Shown here piece after piece: positions 1 to 6,352 of a stretch of DNA of 7,765 nucleotides. Location: NCBI GenBank assembly GCA_945897655.1, contig CAMDHB010000153.1, positions 1-7,765 on the forward strand, in the 5' to 3' direction. This DNA comes from Pseudorhodobacter antarcticus (lineage in GTDB: Bacteria; Pseudomonadota; Alphaproteobacteria; Rhodobacterales; Rhodobacteraceae). Every line of letters begins with the position of its first letter. Within the stretch, counting starts at the first letter, position 1. The notes under the pieces are model-generated. The model did no database searches. It was not told the DNA's origin and saw only the letters and a program-made list of their open reading frames with translations. A program made the translations under genes and the position numbers.

Positions 1-541
1 CGTCGACAAAAGCCGAAAAAATGCCCTCACCGGCCCGATATGCACGCCGATGGCGGGTTGCATGAACCCGAGCAGACAAAAGACCTACTGCAAAACCATC
101 ACGTCGCCAGCTGCTCTTGGCGCGAGAGTTTCCACACAGCCTAGGCCCAAAGCTGTCACGCAAGGTATAGTGCGAACCTTGGAGAGACCTCGCGAAAGCA
201 GCCTATCACGCCTGAAGCAACCAAATCGACATCCATATCTGCAAGGTCGCTTGATCATGCCTGACATTGGTTCAAGGATCCCAGAGTGGATTGCTCTTCG
301 ACCTATTTGGCCGCTGACATTCTCTGGACAAGTGCCTCACGCCGCGAAAGCCCTGCGGAAAATTGATATCGATCAGCTTCTGCGGGTTTGGGCAATTCCG
401 TGCTGCCTGCTGGCGAACTGAAGAAACATTCCAGAAATGCCGGAACTTTTCGCGTCGTAGAAAGTTCACCCTGAGTGCGGGGCTATCTGACAACCCCAAA
501 CAACCAAGAAGCCGCAAATAGTTCGAGCACAAGGGCCGGAA
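1..541. other. Left-edge region without a recognisable gene
   Basis: I see no convincing gene here. One plus-strand frame is open from the window edge to a stop at 419-421, but its translation is rich in Arg, Pro and Ser, shows no motif I know and has no good ribosome binding site. Another plus frame, open from base 1, stops at about 142-144 and could be the tail of a gene whose body lies outside the window; I cannot identify it. Minus-strand frames are equally featureless. The only signals I can support are the possible promoter near 442-466 and the ribosome binding site AAGGG at 531-535 of the next gene. The region may be a decayed gene or an old insertion scar. Confidence 0.5.
442..466 (+). 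promoter_or_regulatory. Possible EcfG-type promoter upstream of the receiver gene
   Basis: GGAAC at 442-446 is followed, after 16 bases, by AGTT at 463-466. The alphaproteobacterial EcfG consensus is GGAAC, 16-17 bases, then CGTT, so the -35 is perfect and the -10 matches at three of four positions. The predicted leader to the ATG at 542 would be about 70 bases. If real, it places the receiver-kinase operon under the general stress sigma factor encoded further right. A chance match is possible, since only one -10 base has to differ. Confidence 0.4.
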
Positions 542-931
542 ATGACAGTTGTTTTGATCGTTGAGGACGATGTCTTCATCAACATGGAGGCGATTTTCCT
601 TGTTGGGGAACTGGGACATGCCACGCATTGTGCTCATGATTATGAGGCAGGCCTAACGATCCTGCAATCAGAAGCGCGCATTGATGTGCTTTTCACTGAC
701 ATCCGACTGAAAGAGCGACGGTTTGGCGGCTATGAGCTTGCAAAAGCGGCAATCGTCCTGCGCCCTGGCCTGGTCGTGCTATACACCACCGGCGACAGGC
801 TTGCGCATCCCGATACGGGTTTGGTTCTGGAAGGCTCTCACTTCCTGCAAAAACCTTATGATGAGGTGCAGCTTCAGATGGCATTTGCCGTCATGCACCA
901 CGCTTTGCAAGCACGGCAGGCCACGGCCTAG
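542..931 (+). CDS. Single-domain response regulator (CheY-like receiver, PhyR-receiver type)
   Basis: The 129-residue product is one receiver domain with no output domain. The acidic pocket is Glu8-Asp9-Asp10, the predicted phospho-acceptor is Asp53 (FTDIRL), the switch Thr is Thr83 (YTTGD) and the conserved Lys is Lys104 (QKPY). All key residues are present, so it should accept phosphate. AAGGG at 531-535, six bases before the ATG, supports the start. The stop lies 46 bases before the GTG of the hybrid kinase, so the two are probably one operon. Its motifs (ED, TDIRL, TTG, KPY) are closer to those of the PhyR receiver in this window than to the hybrid kinase receiver. Stand-alone receivers of this sort act as phosphate shuttles or sinks in alphaproteobacterial stress signalling (family knowledge); a role here is inferred. 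The domain call is secure, the partner is not. Confidence 0.93.
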   Translation: MTVVLIVEDDVFINMEAIFLVGELGHATHCAHDYEAGLTILQSEARIDVLFTDIRLKERRFGGYELAKAAIVLRPGLVVLYTTGDRLAHPDTGLVLEGSHFLQKPYDEVQLQMAFAVMHHALQARQATA

Positions 932-964
932 CTGCTGGTCTGATCTAACTGCCGCACTCGTCGC

Positions 965-980
965 AAGGACCCCTTCCGTG
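965..980 (+). promoter_or_regulatory. Ribosome binding site that fixes a GTG start for the hybrid kinase
   Basis: AAGGA at 965-969 stands eight bases before GTG at 978-980. The same frame is open further left, with an ATG at 723, but that lies inside the receiver gene read in another frame, and its extra 85 residues are out-of-frame translation of that gene. The GTG fits operon spacing and removes the overlap. Confidence 0.75.
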
Positions 981-3692
981 ACCCAGAGTTCCACTGTGCT
1001 GCCTGCCCATCCTGATGCACTTCTGGCATTCGATCTGGGCCTTGGGATCTTGTCCCTGTCCCGCGACATGATAAACATCTGCGGCTTTGATGGCGTCATG
1101 CGGGATGTGAACCCGGCGTGGGAGCAGACGCTTGGCTATACCAAGGATGAGCTTCTTGGCCGCTCATCGATCGACCTGGTGCACCCCGATGATCAAGCCT
1201 CCACCCTGGACGCTGCCAAGCTTCTGGCAGAGGGTGTTCCGCTCATGGCGTTTGCCAACCGGTTGCGTGGCAAGGATGGATCGTATCGCTGGATACAATC
1301 GAATGCGATCGCGGACCTGGCAAAGCAGTTGGTCTATTCCGTAGGCTTTGTGGACACCGAACGGACCTTGTCCCAAAGCGATCAGTTGAAAGCCGGCGCC
1401 CTGCAGCGGGCCATCTTCAACTCGGCCAACTTTTCCAGCATTGCCACCGATGCGAAGGGCGTCATTCAGATTTTCAACGTCGGTGCTGAGCGTATGCTGG
1501 GCTATACCGCCGCCGATGTGATGAACACGATCACCCCGGCCGACATATCGGACCCCAAGGAGCTTATCCTGCGCGCCAAATCCCTGAGCGCGGAACTGGG
1601 CACGGTGATCAACCCGGGATTTGAGGCTTTGGTCTTCAAGGCTTCGCGCGGGATCGAGGATATCTACGAGCTGACCTATATCCGCAAGGATGGCAGCCGC
1701 TTTCCGGCTGTTGTCTCGGTCACGGCTTTGCGCGATGCCCAAGATCTGATCATCGGTTATCTGCTGATCGGCACGGACAACACCGCCCGCAAGGTGGTGG
1801 AGGAAGAGCAGAAGAGATCCGACCAGCGCCTGCGAGACCAGCAATTCTACACCCGCAGTCTCATTGAATCCAACATTGACGCTTTGATCACCACGGACCC
1901 ATCCGGCATCATCACCGACGTGAACAAGCAGATGGAGGCGTTGACGGGATCGACCCGTGATGAGTTGATCGGTGGTCCTTTCAAGGATTGCTTTACCGAC
2001 CCTGACCGGGCTGAGGCGGCCATAAAGCTGGTGCTGAGTGAGAAATCGGTGAGCGACTTTGAACTGACAGCGCGGGCGCGCGATGGCAAGGAAACCGTCG
2101 TGTCCTACAATGCCACCACCTTTTATGACAGCAGCCGCACCCTGCAAGGGGTCTTTGCCGCAGCCCGCGACGTGACCGAGCGCAAGCGGGTGGAGTTGGA
2201 GTTGAACGAGGCGCGAGCCGTCGCCGAAAGTGCCAGCCAGACAAAGTCGGATTTTCTGGCTTCCATGAGCCATGAAATCCGCACGCCGATGAATGCCATC
2301 ATGGGCATTGCCGATCTGCTGGCGCAGACCCATCTGACGGCCCAACAGGACAAGTACGTGCAAATCTTCCGCCGCGCCGGCGACAATCTGTTGAACCTGA
2401 TCAATGACATTCTTGACCTGTCCAAAGTCGAGGCGTCGCAGTTGGAATTGGAACAGACCAACTTTGGCCTGATCGACCAGATGGAAATCGTGATGGAGAT
2501 GGTTGGTGCGAGGGCCAAGGAAAAGGGTTTGGCGTTGCTGTGCGAAATAGCGCCCGACGTGCCGAACAACGTCGTTGGCGATCCGACACGGCTGCGTCAG
2601 GTTTTGATGAATCTGCTGGGAAATGCGATCAAATTCACCAGTTCAGGCACCGTTTCGTTGCGGGTCACGATGGATGGCGATCTGGCATCCCCCAACCTGC
2701 TGCGCTTTGCCGTACTGGATACCGGAATTGGCATTCCCGCCGAAAAGCTTGGGCGGGTGTTTGAACGGTTCATCCAAGCGGACAGTTCGACCACAAGGCG
2801 CTTTGGCGGGTCCGGGCTTGGGTTGACCATTTGCAAACGGTTGGTCGAATTGATGGGTGGTCAGATTTGGGTCGAAAGTGCGGTGGACGTCGGCAGTCGG
2901 TTCAACTTTGCCATCCCGTTGGAGGTGCAAACCAGCGAAACTCATGCGGCGGCGGTCACGGAAGGGGCAAGCTCCGATCTGCCCCTGGCCCCTTTGCGGA
3001 TTCTGCTGACTGAAGATTCCCCCGACAATTGCACGATCACCTTGGCCTATCTGGAGGCGACCCCTTACATCGTCGAGATTGCCGAAAACGGGGCCACGGC
3101 CTGCGACATGTTCCGGGTCGGGCATTATGACCTTGTGTTGATGGATCGCCAGATGCCGGTGATGGACGGCCTTGCGGCCACCCGCAACATCCGCGCCTGG
3201 GAAGTTGAAATCGGCCGAAACCCCATTCCGATCATCGCACTGACTGCCTCGGCCCTGAAGGGGGACCGTGAGATGTGCCTTGCGGCGGGATGCACGGCCT
3301 TTCTGACCAAACCCTTGCGGCAAGAGGTATTGTTGCAGGCGATCCGTGAACACAGCGTCAATGCCGTTCTGGTGCCTGGCATCGTCAAGACGGCACCGGG
3401 CCGGTCTGGCTTTAGCTCCGATCGGATCGCACAGCGGTCGGCGCTGTACCTGGTGAATTGTAGCGAAAACGCCGCCAAAATGCTGGTGGCGCTGGATCAG
3501 TCCGACATTGAAACTGTGGCCACCCTTGGCCACAATTTGCGGGGATCGGGCGGTTCCTTCGGTTTCCCGCCGATATCCGAAATTGGTACCGTCATCCAGA
3601 TCGCTGCTGAGGCCGGAAACTACGGCGAGGCGCGAACGGCAGTTCTGGCTTTGGGGGTCATTCTTGATGCGGTGCAGCCCGACGGGGCGTGA
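978..3692 (+). CDS. Hybrid sensor histidine kinase, PAS-PAS-PAS-HisKA-HATPase-REC-HPt
   Basis: With the GTG start the protein has 904 residues. Approximate order: PAS 1 at 24-135, PAS 2 at 142-268 and PAS 3 at 290-402 (ending in RDVTERKR), a short helical linker, HisKA at 420-490 with His432 in SHEIRTPMN, HATPase at 530-650 (Asn549 in NAIKFT, DTGIGIP from 581, FERF, GGSGLGL from 610), receiver at 673-790 (Glu679-Asp680, Asp723 in LMDRQMPVMDG, Thr756, Lys778), and an HPt domain at about 815-895 with His852 in LGHNLRGSGG. I see no membrane segment, so it is probably cytoplasmic and senses an internal cue through PAS. All phosphorelay residues are intact, giving a His-Asp-His relay. An obvious receiver for the HPt phosphate is the stand-alone protein encoded just upstream. 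It is a classical HisKA kinase, not the HWE type usual for PhyR. Ligand and final target are unknown. Confidence 0.93.
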   Translation: MTQSSTVLPAHPDALLAFDLGLGILSLSRDMINICGFDGVMRDVNPAWEQTLGYTKDELLGRSSIDLVHPDDQASTLDAAKLLAEGVPLMAFANRLRGKDGSYRWIQSNAIADLAKQLVYSVGFVDTERTLSQSDQLKAGALQRAIFNSANFSSIATDAKGVIQIFNVGAERMLGYTAADVMNTITPADISDPKELILRAKSLSAELGTVINPGFEALVFKASRGIEDIYELTYIRKDGSRFPAVVSVTALRDAQDLIIGYLLIGTDNTARKVVEEEQKRSDQRLRDQQFYTRSLIESNIDALITTDPSGIITDVNKQMEALTGSTRDELIGGPFKDCFTDPDRAEAAIKLVLSEKSVSDFELTARARDGKETVVSYNATTFYDSSRTLQGVFAAARDVTERKRVELELNEARAVAESASQTKSDFLASMSHEIRTPMNAIMGIADLLAQTHLTAQQDKYVQIFRRAGDNLLNLINDILDLSKVEASQLELEQTNFGLIDQMEIVMEMVGARAKEKGLALLCEIAPDVPNNVVGDPTRLRQVLMNLLGNAIKFTSSGTVSLRVTMDGDLASPNLLRFAVLDTGIGIPAEKLGRVFERFIQADSSTTRRFGGSGLGLTICKRLVELMGGQIWVESAVDVGSRFNFAIPLEVQTSETHAAAVTEGASSDLPLAPLRILLTEDSPDNCTITLAYLEATPYIVEIAENGATACDMFRVGHYDLVLMDRQMPVMDGLAATRNIRAWEVEIGRNPIPIIALTASALKGDREMCLAAGCTAFLTKPLRQEVLLQAIREHSVNAVLVPGIVKTAPGRSGFSSDRIAQRSALYLVNCSENAAKMLVALDQSDIETVATLGHNLRGSGGSFGFPPISEIGTVIQIAAEAGNYGEARTAVLALGVILDAVQPDGA

Positions 3693-3768
3693 TCCTTTGG
3701 CGCTTTGATTGCGGACGCGAAGGTGTCGCCGCCATGAAGGCCCATGTACTTGCTTGCGAAAACCAGAG
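3693..3768. other. Short convergent gap between the kinase gene and ecfG
   Basis: The kinase gene and the ecfG gene end towards each other across 76 bases. I looked for a shared bidirectional terminator and found only imperfect GC-rich complementarity with no T-run on either side. No gene fits here. Confidence 0.6.
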
Positions 3769-4323
3769 TCAGTGAACCGCATTTCGGTAAATTGAGGCCG
3801 CCGTCTGAACTTGGTCAACAGGCAAGATGCTGTCGCCATCGCTCAGATGAAGGTATTCCGCAAGACGCACCCGACCCCGGTTTACGCGACTTTTTACAGT
3901 GCCCAAGGCACAGCCAATGGTTGCTGCAGCCTCTTCATAGGAAAAGCCCAGGACACCGACCAGAACCAAAGCCTCACGCTGTTCGTCAATCAGCTTGTCA
4001 AAGGCCCGTTGAAAATCGCGCATGGCAAGATGGGCATCATGGTCGGGTTTTTGCGACAGGCGGGCCGCGTGGATGCCGTCGCTGTCTTGCACATCGCGCC
4101 GATGTTTGCGCAGGTCAGAATAAAAGACATTTCGCAGGATGGTGAACGACCAGGCGCGCAAATTGGTTCCAGGGCGGAAGCTTTCGATACTCGTCCACGC
4201 CCTGAGAATCGTTTCCTGCACAAGGTCATCAGCAGCACTTCCGTTGCGGGTCAGGCTTATGGCGAACGCGCGCAGGGCGGGAAGATGGGTAATCAATTCG
4301 TCGCGCGGGTCGCCAGACGTCAT
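3769..4323 (-). CDS. ecfG: EcfG-type ECF sigma factor of the general stress response
   Basis: The 184-residue product is an ECF sigma factor. Region 2 spans about 10-77, with DDLVQETILRAW at 32-43 and then NLRAWSFTILRN, a core-binding and -10 recognition pattern. Region 4 spans about 102-160, with the helix-turn-helix GFSYEEAAATIGCALGTVKSRV and NRGR at 148-151. A 26-residue tail follows. Size and motifs fit the EcfG (ECF15) group, which directs RNA polymerase to GGAAC / CGTT promoters. The ATG overlaps the stop of nepR (ATGA at 4323-4320), so translation is probably coupled, and an AAGGA at 4337-4333 lies inside nepR. Family knowledge: NepR holds EcfG inactive until phosphorylated PhyR removes it. 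The nepR and phyR neighbours make the assignment firm. A positive feedback loop on its own promoter is predicted from the intergenic sites. Confidence 0.95.
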   Translation of the reverse strand: MTSGDPRDELITHLPALRAFAISLTRNGSAADDLVQETILRAWTSIESFRPGTNLRAWSFTILRNVFYSDLRKHRRDVQDSDGIHAARLSQKPDHDAHLAMRDFQRAFDKLIDEQREALVLVGVLGFSYEEAAATIGCALGTVKSRVNRGRVRLAEYLHLSDGDSILPVDQVQTAASIYRNAVH

Positions 4324-4481
4324 GGCGCCGCATCCTTGTCGCGCAACTGCTTCAAAAGCGCCTGCAGGTGATCCGGGATTTCTTCTTTCAGCGTCGGGGC
4401 ATAGATACGTCGCAGGTTTTCGTCGATCTGCTTGGCGACGCTGGACGAGATCGTTTGGGGCATGTTGGGTTTGCGTGGCAT
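4320..4481 (-). CDS. nepR: NepR anti-sigma factor (53 residues)
   Basis: Reading the minus strand from ATG at 4481 to TGA at 4320 gives 53 residues beginning MPRKPNMPQT. The core, IDENLRRIYAPTLKEE (19-34) followed by IPDHLQALLKQLRDKD (35-50), matches the two-helix NepR pattern I-x3-LRxxY ... E-x-IPD-x4-LL. NepR binds EcfG and keeps it from RNA polymerase; phosphorylated PhyR binds NepR in its place (family knowledge). The gene shares four bases with ecfG and would be first in the operon. A GAAGA eight bases before the ATG and an AGGA fourteen bases before it are weak ribosome binding site candidates. The protein is slightly short for the family but keeps the whole core. A length cutoff in automated annotation would drop it. 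Confidence 0.93.
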   Translation of the reverse strand: MPRKPNMPQTISSSVAKQIDENLRRIYAPTLKEEIPDHLQALLKQLRDKDAAP

Positions 4482-4520
4482 TGTTTGGATCTTCGTCCTG
4501 AGAATTATTTTTCAGATTGC

Positions 4521-4545
4521 GGAACGAAACGCGCGATCAGGCGTT
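4521..4545 (+). promoter_or_regulatory. EcfG-dependent promoter of phyR
   Basis: GGAAC at 4521-4525, 16 bases, then CGTT at 4542-4545 (followed by T) is a full match to the EcfG consensus. Transcription would begin near 4552, giving a leader of about 28 bases to the phyR ATG at 4580. It implies that the released sigma factor raises PhyR levels. Confidence 0.85.
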
Positions 4546-4552
4546 TGGTTCC
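4528..4552 (-). promoter_or_regulatory. EcfG-dependent promoter of nepR-ecfG
   Basis: On the minus strand GGAAC (4552-4548), 16 bases, then CGTT (4531-4528, followed by T) is again a full match. Transcription would start near 4521, about 40 bases before the nepR ATG at 4481. It lies almost entirely on top of the phyR promoter, so the two polymerase binding sites coincide and should exclude each other. Confidence 0.85.
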
Positions 4553-4579
4553 GCAAGTATTAAAATAAAGGGGCATAGC

Positions 4580-5431
4580 ATGGCGAGTGGCACGACCTTG
4601 GCGATCGGGGAAATGGGCCTTTCACATTCCATCGGGGCATATCTGCCGTTTTTGCGGCGCTATGCGCGGGCCCTGACGGGCAACCAGACCACCGGCGACC
4701 GCTACGCCGCAGCGACGCTTGAGGCCATTTTGGCCGATCCTTCCCTGTTCCGCACTAACATAAGCCCAAGGGCCGCCTTGTTTCGGACCTTTCATGTGAT
4801 CTGGTCGAGTGCGGGGGCCCCCATCGCCGAGGACGACAGCAACTTCCTTGAACATCGCGCCCAGATCCATCTGAGTGGTCTGACCAAAGACAGCCGGGAA
4901 GCCCTGTTGTTGCATACAATTGAAGGCTTTGACCTGAACGAACTTGGCGACGTGTTGCAAACCTCGACCGATCAGGCGCTTGCCTTGGTGCAGCAAGCCA
5001 CCTCCGAAATGGAGAAATCCATGCGGGGCGCGGTGATGATCATCGAGGATGAAGCTTTTGTTGCGATGGACTTCGAAAGCATCGTGTTGGGAATGGGACA
5101 CCATGTTACGGGCATAGCGCGGACCCATGCTGCGGCACTCACGCTGGGGGCTGCGGAAAGGCCGGACCTGATCCTTGCTGATATCAGACTGGCGGACGCG
5201 TCTTCGGGGATTGAGGCTGTCCACGATTTGCTGGCCACGCTTGGGGATATCCCCGTGATCTACATAACGGGATCTCCAGAGTTGCTTTTGACCGGCGAGC
5301 GGCCAGAGCCCGCCTTTCTGATCGGCAAGCCCTACACCGAGGAGCAAGTACGATCCGCTGTCAGTCAGGCGATGTTTTTTGCGTCGACTGAAACACTGAA
5401 AGCGGCCGCCGATCATCGTCACACCGCATGA
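4580..5431 (+). CDS. phyR: PhyR, sigma-mimic response regulator (anti-anti-sigma factor)
   Basis: The 283-residue protein has an N-terminal sigma-like domain and a C-terminal receiver, the PhyR architecture. The sigma2-like part is about 17-78 (SIGAYLPFLRRYARALTG), the sigma4-like part about 97-148 (LTKDSREALLLHTIEGFDLN), and the receiver about 150-270. Receiver residues are Glu156-Asp157, phospho-acceptor Asp201 (LADIRL), Thr230 (YITGSP) and Lys250 (GKPY). Known role: phosphorylation opens the protein so that its sigma-like part captures NepR and frees EcfG. The ATG at 4580 is chosen because AAGGGG (4568-4573) lies six bases before it and because the upstream in-frame ATG at 4517 is inside the promoter palindrome. 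A later ATG at 4613 is possible. The cognate kinase is not obvious; candidates nearby are the hybrid kinase and the broken CheB/CheR gene. Confidence 0.95.
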   Translation: MASGTTLAIGEMGLSHSIGAYLPFLRRYARALTGNQTTGDRYAAATLEAILADPSLFRTNISPRAALFRTFHVIWSSAGAPIAEDDSNFLEHRAQIHLSGLTKDSREALLLHTIEGFDLNELGDVLQTSTDQALALVQQATSEMEKSMRGAVMIIEDEAFVAMDFESIVLGMGHHVTGIARTHAAALTLGAAERPDLILADIRLADASSGIEAVHDLLATLGDIPVIYITGSPELLLTGERPEPAFLIGKPYTEEQVRSAVSQAMFFASTETLKAAADHRHTA

Positions 5432-5447
5432 GCCTGCCGAAGTTTGA

Positions 5448-5700
5448 GTTGCGAGGAGCACAGCGTCAGCAAGCTGACACTAACCTGTGACGTGGCAGGC
5501 GAATGAAACCCGGAATAGGCAACCTGGCACATGGTCGGTTTCCTGTAGTCAAAGACGGGAACGTGACAGCGGAACGGACAGACGAAGCCGACCCGGTGGA
5601 AGGTCCGGCAGTCTGGGTGGCGAGGCTGCATGGCACGCGAAAACGCTGGGTAACCGGCACTGGACTTGGCCATGTCAGGTTGCTGGAAGCAGGGAGCGAG
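5448..5700 (+). ncRNA. Structured RNA-like segment, possible group II intron 5' (domain I) fragment
   Basis: The 271-base gap after phyR has no gene but shows a series of local hairpins: GTCAGC-AA-GCTGAC (5465-5478), CCTG/CAGG (5484-5499) and ACCCGG/CTGGGT with one G-T pair (5591-5618). The order of phrases such as AATGAAACCCGG, GGCAACCTGGCAC and GGGAACGTGACAGCGGAA, ending in GAAGCAGGGAGCGAGGG, resembles from memory the 5' part of bacterial group II introns. The sequence near 5448 (GTTGCGAG) is only a loose match to the usual GTGYG intron start. No reverse transcriptase and no domain V were found to the right, so if it is an intron it is a fragment. It could instead be another structured leader for the next gene. 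Confidence 0.4.
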
Positions 5701-5702
5701 GG

Positions 5703-6035
5703 ATGGTTTATACGTTTGACGATGTTTTTTCTGACGATTTGATCACGGCTATTCACCGAAACGATTCTCGAGGGCTGTTCGTGATTCGGATCGGCGAAAT
5801 CCAAACTCAGATTGAAATCACACTCAGCAGATATATGGACTGTGAGCGGACGGCTTATTGGCTTACGCATGCGATCAAGACGCCGCTACAGCCGTTTGCA
5901 TTTCGCACGAGCCTTCCTGAAAGAGGCTCCCCGGTCCTAGCGCTATTTCAGGCAACTTCGGATTTGACGCAGCGGTATCGGGATGCGGTCGAAGAGGGCC
6001 ACAAGCCGAATGATGACTGGCTTGAGGACTATTGA
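5703..6035 (+). CDS. Conserved-looking hypothetical protein, 110 residues
   Basis: I do not recognise this protein. It is 110 residues, acidic at both ends (start MVYTFDDVFSDD, end PNDDWLEDY), with a middle of alternating hydrophobic stretches (GLFVIRIGEIQTQIEITLSR) and a helical-looking end (SDLTQRYRDAVEEGHK). There is no signal peptide or clear membrane segment, so it is probably a small cytoplasmic protein. The composition is that of a real protein. The frame is open further left to an ATG at 5487, but that stretch is Arg/Gly/Ser-rich and overlies the RNA-like segment. The ATG at 5703 has AGGGAG six bases before it. This puts the ribosome binding site at the very end of the RNA-like segment, so the start may be borrowed from it. 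Confidence 0.65.
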   Translation: MVYTFDDVFSDDLITAIHRNDSRGLFVIRIGEIQTQIEITLSRYMDCERTAYWLTHAIKTPLQPFAFRTSLPERGSPVLALFQATSDLTQRYRDAVEEGHKPNDDWLEDY

Positions 6036-6352
6036 ATGCAAAAGGAATCCTGGCTGGCTGGTGAACGCGGGTCTTTAGCGGAGGCGTGCCGGGCTTGGGG
6101 TTCTTTTGTTGACTTCCGCAGTGAGCGCCCTTGGTGGTGCTTTGGATGGTGGCTCTGTGCTGGCCGTGACTCCTACATTCGGTTTGAGACGTGCGCCCCT
6201 CAGCAAGGCGCAGCAACGAACCGTGCCTGGCCGGGATCATTGCATCGCAGAGCCACTGCGCCCATACCAGCTCAGACGCCAAAACGAATATGGCCAAAGC
6301 CTGCGTGCGCCCGATTTCCCTTTACCTCGCCTTGCGAAACCAAAGGCTTGAT
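6036..6352. other. 317-base gap without a recognisable gene
   Basis: Several short frames are open here on both strands, but none has a good ribosome binding site or a recognisable motif. One plus-strand frame (about 6106-6351, possible TTG start) has a somewhat protein-like beginning (SAVSALGGALDGG) before turning Arg/Pro-rich and could be a gene scrap. I see no GGAAC / CGTT promoter for the following gene and no terminator with a T-run. The only supported signal is AAAGG at 6342-6346, the ribosome binding site of the CheB-type gene. Confidence 0.55.

Larger units (their letters stand above)
4517..4556. repeat. 40-bp interrupted palindrome between nepR and phyR
   Basis: Outer arms TTGCGGAAC (4517-4525) and GTTCCGCAA (4548-4556) are perfect inverted copies. 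After one mismatched pair (4526/4547), inner arms AAACGC (4527-4532) and GCGTTT (4541-4546) pair again, leaving an 8-base centre at 4533-4540. Fifteen of sixteen arm positions match. The symmetry places a full EcfG-type promoter on each strand at identical 16-base spacing. Confidence 0.95.

Noticed and set aside
50..421. 123-residue plus-strand open frame
   Set aside because: Arg/Pro/Ser-rich translation without motif or ribosome binding site. It reads like non-coding sequence.
723..977. In-frame extension of the hybrid kinase to an ATG at 723
   Set aside because: These 85 residues overlap the receiver gene in another frame and look like out-of-frame translation; the GTG at 978 has a good ribosome binding site.
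1164..2363. 399-residue minus-strand open frame
   Set aside because: Antisense shadow of the hybrid kinase, whose domains are unmistakable on the plus strand.
2643..3839. 398-residue minus-strand open frame
   Set aside because: Antisense to the kinase HATPase, receiver and HPt and overlapping the end of ecfG; no family motif.
3811..4371. 186-residue plus-strand frame opposite ecfG
   Set aside because: Shadow of the sigma factor gene; no ribosome binding site or motif.
4517..4579. Extended PhyR start at 4517
   Set aside because: It lies upstream of the predicted -10 and transcription start, and the added 21 residues are not PhyR-like.
4622..5461. 279-residue minus-strand open frame
   Set aside because: Antisense shadow of phyR.
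5558..5592. GGAAC at 5558 and 5571 as EcfG promoters
   Set aside because: Neither has a CGTT-like -10 at 16-17 bases; both lie within the RNA-like segment.
5487..5702. N-terminal extension of the 110-residue protein
   Set aside because: Low-complexity Arg/Gly/Ser translation over the RNA-like segment; AGGGAG before 5703 favours the later start.
6220..6245. Possible group II intron domain V half on the minus strand (GCACGGTTCG)
   Set aside because: The required pairing partner (GAGCCG-type strand) is absent at the right distance, so no domain V hairpin forms.
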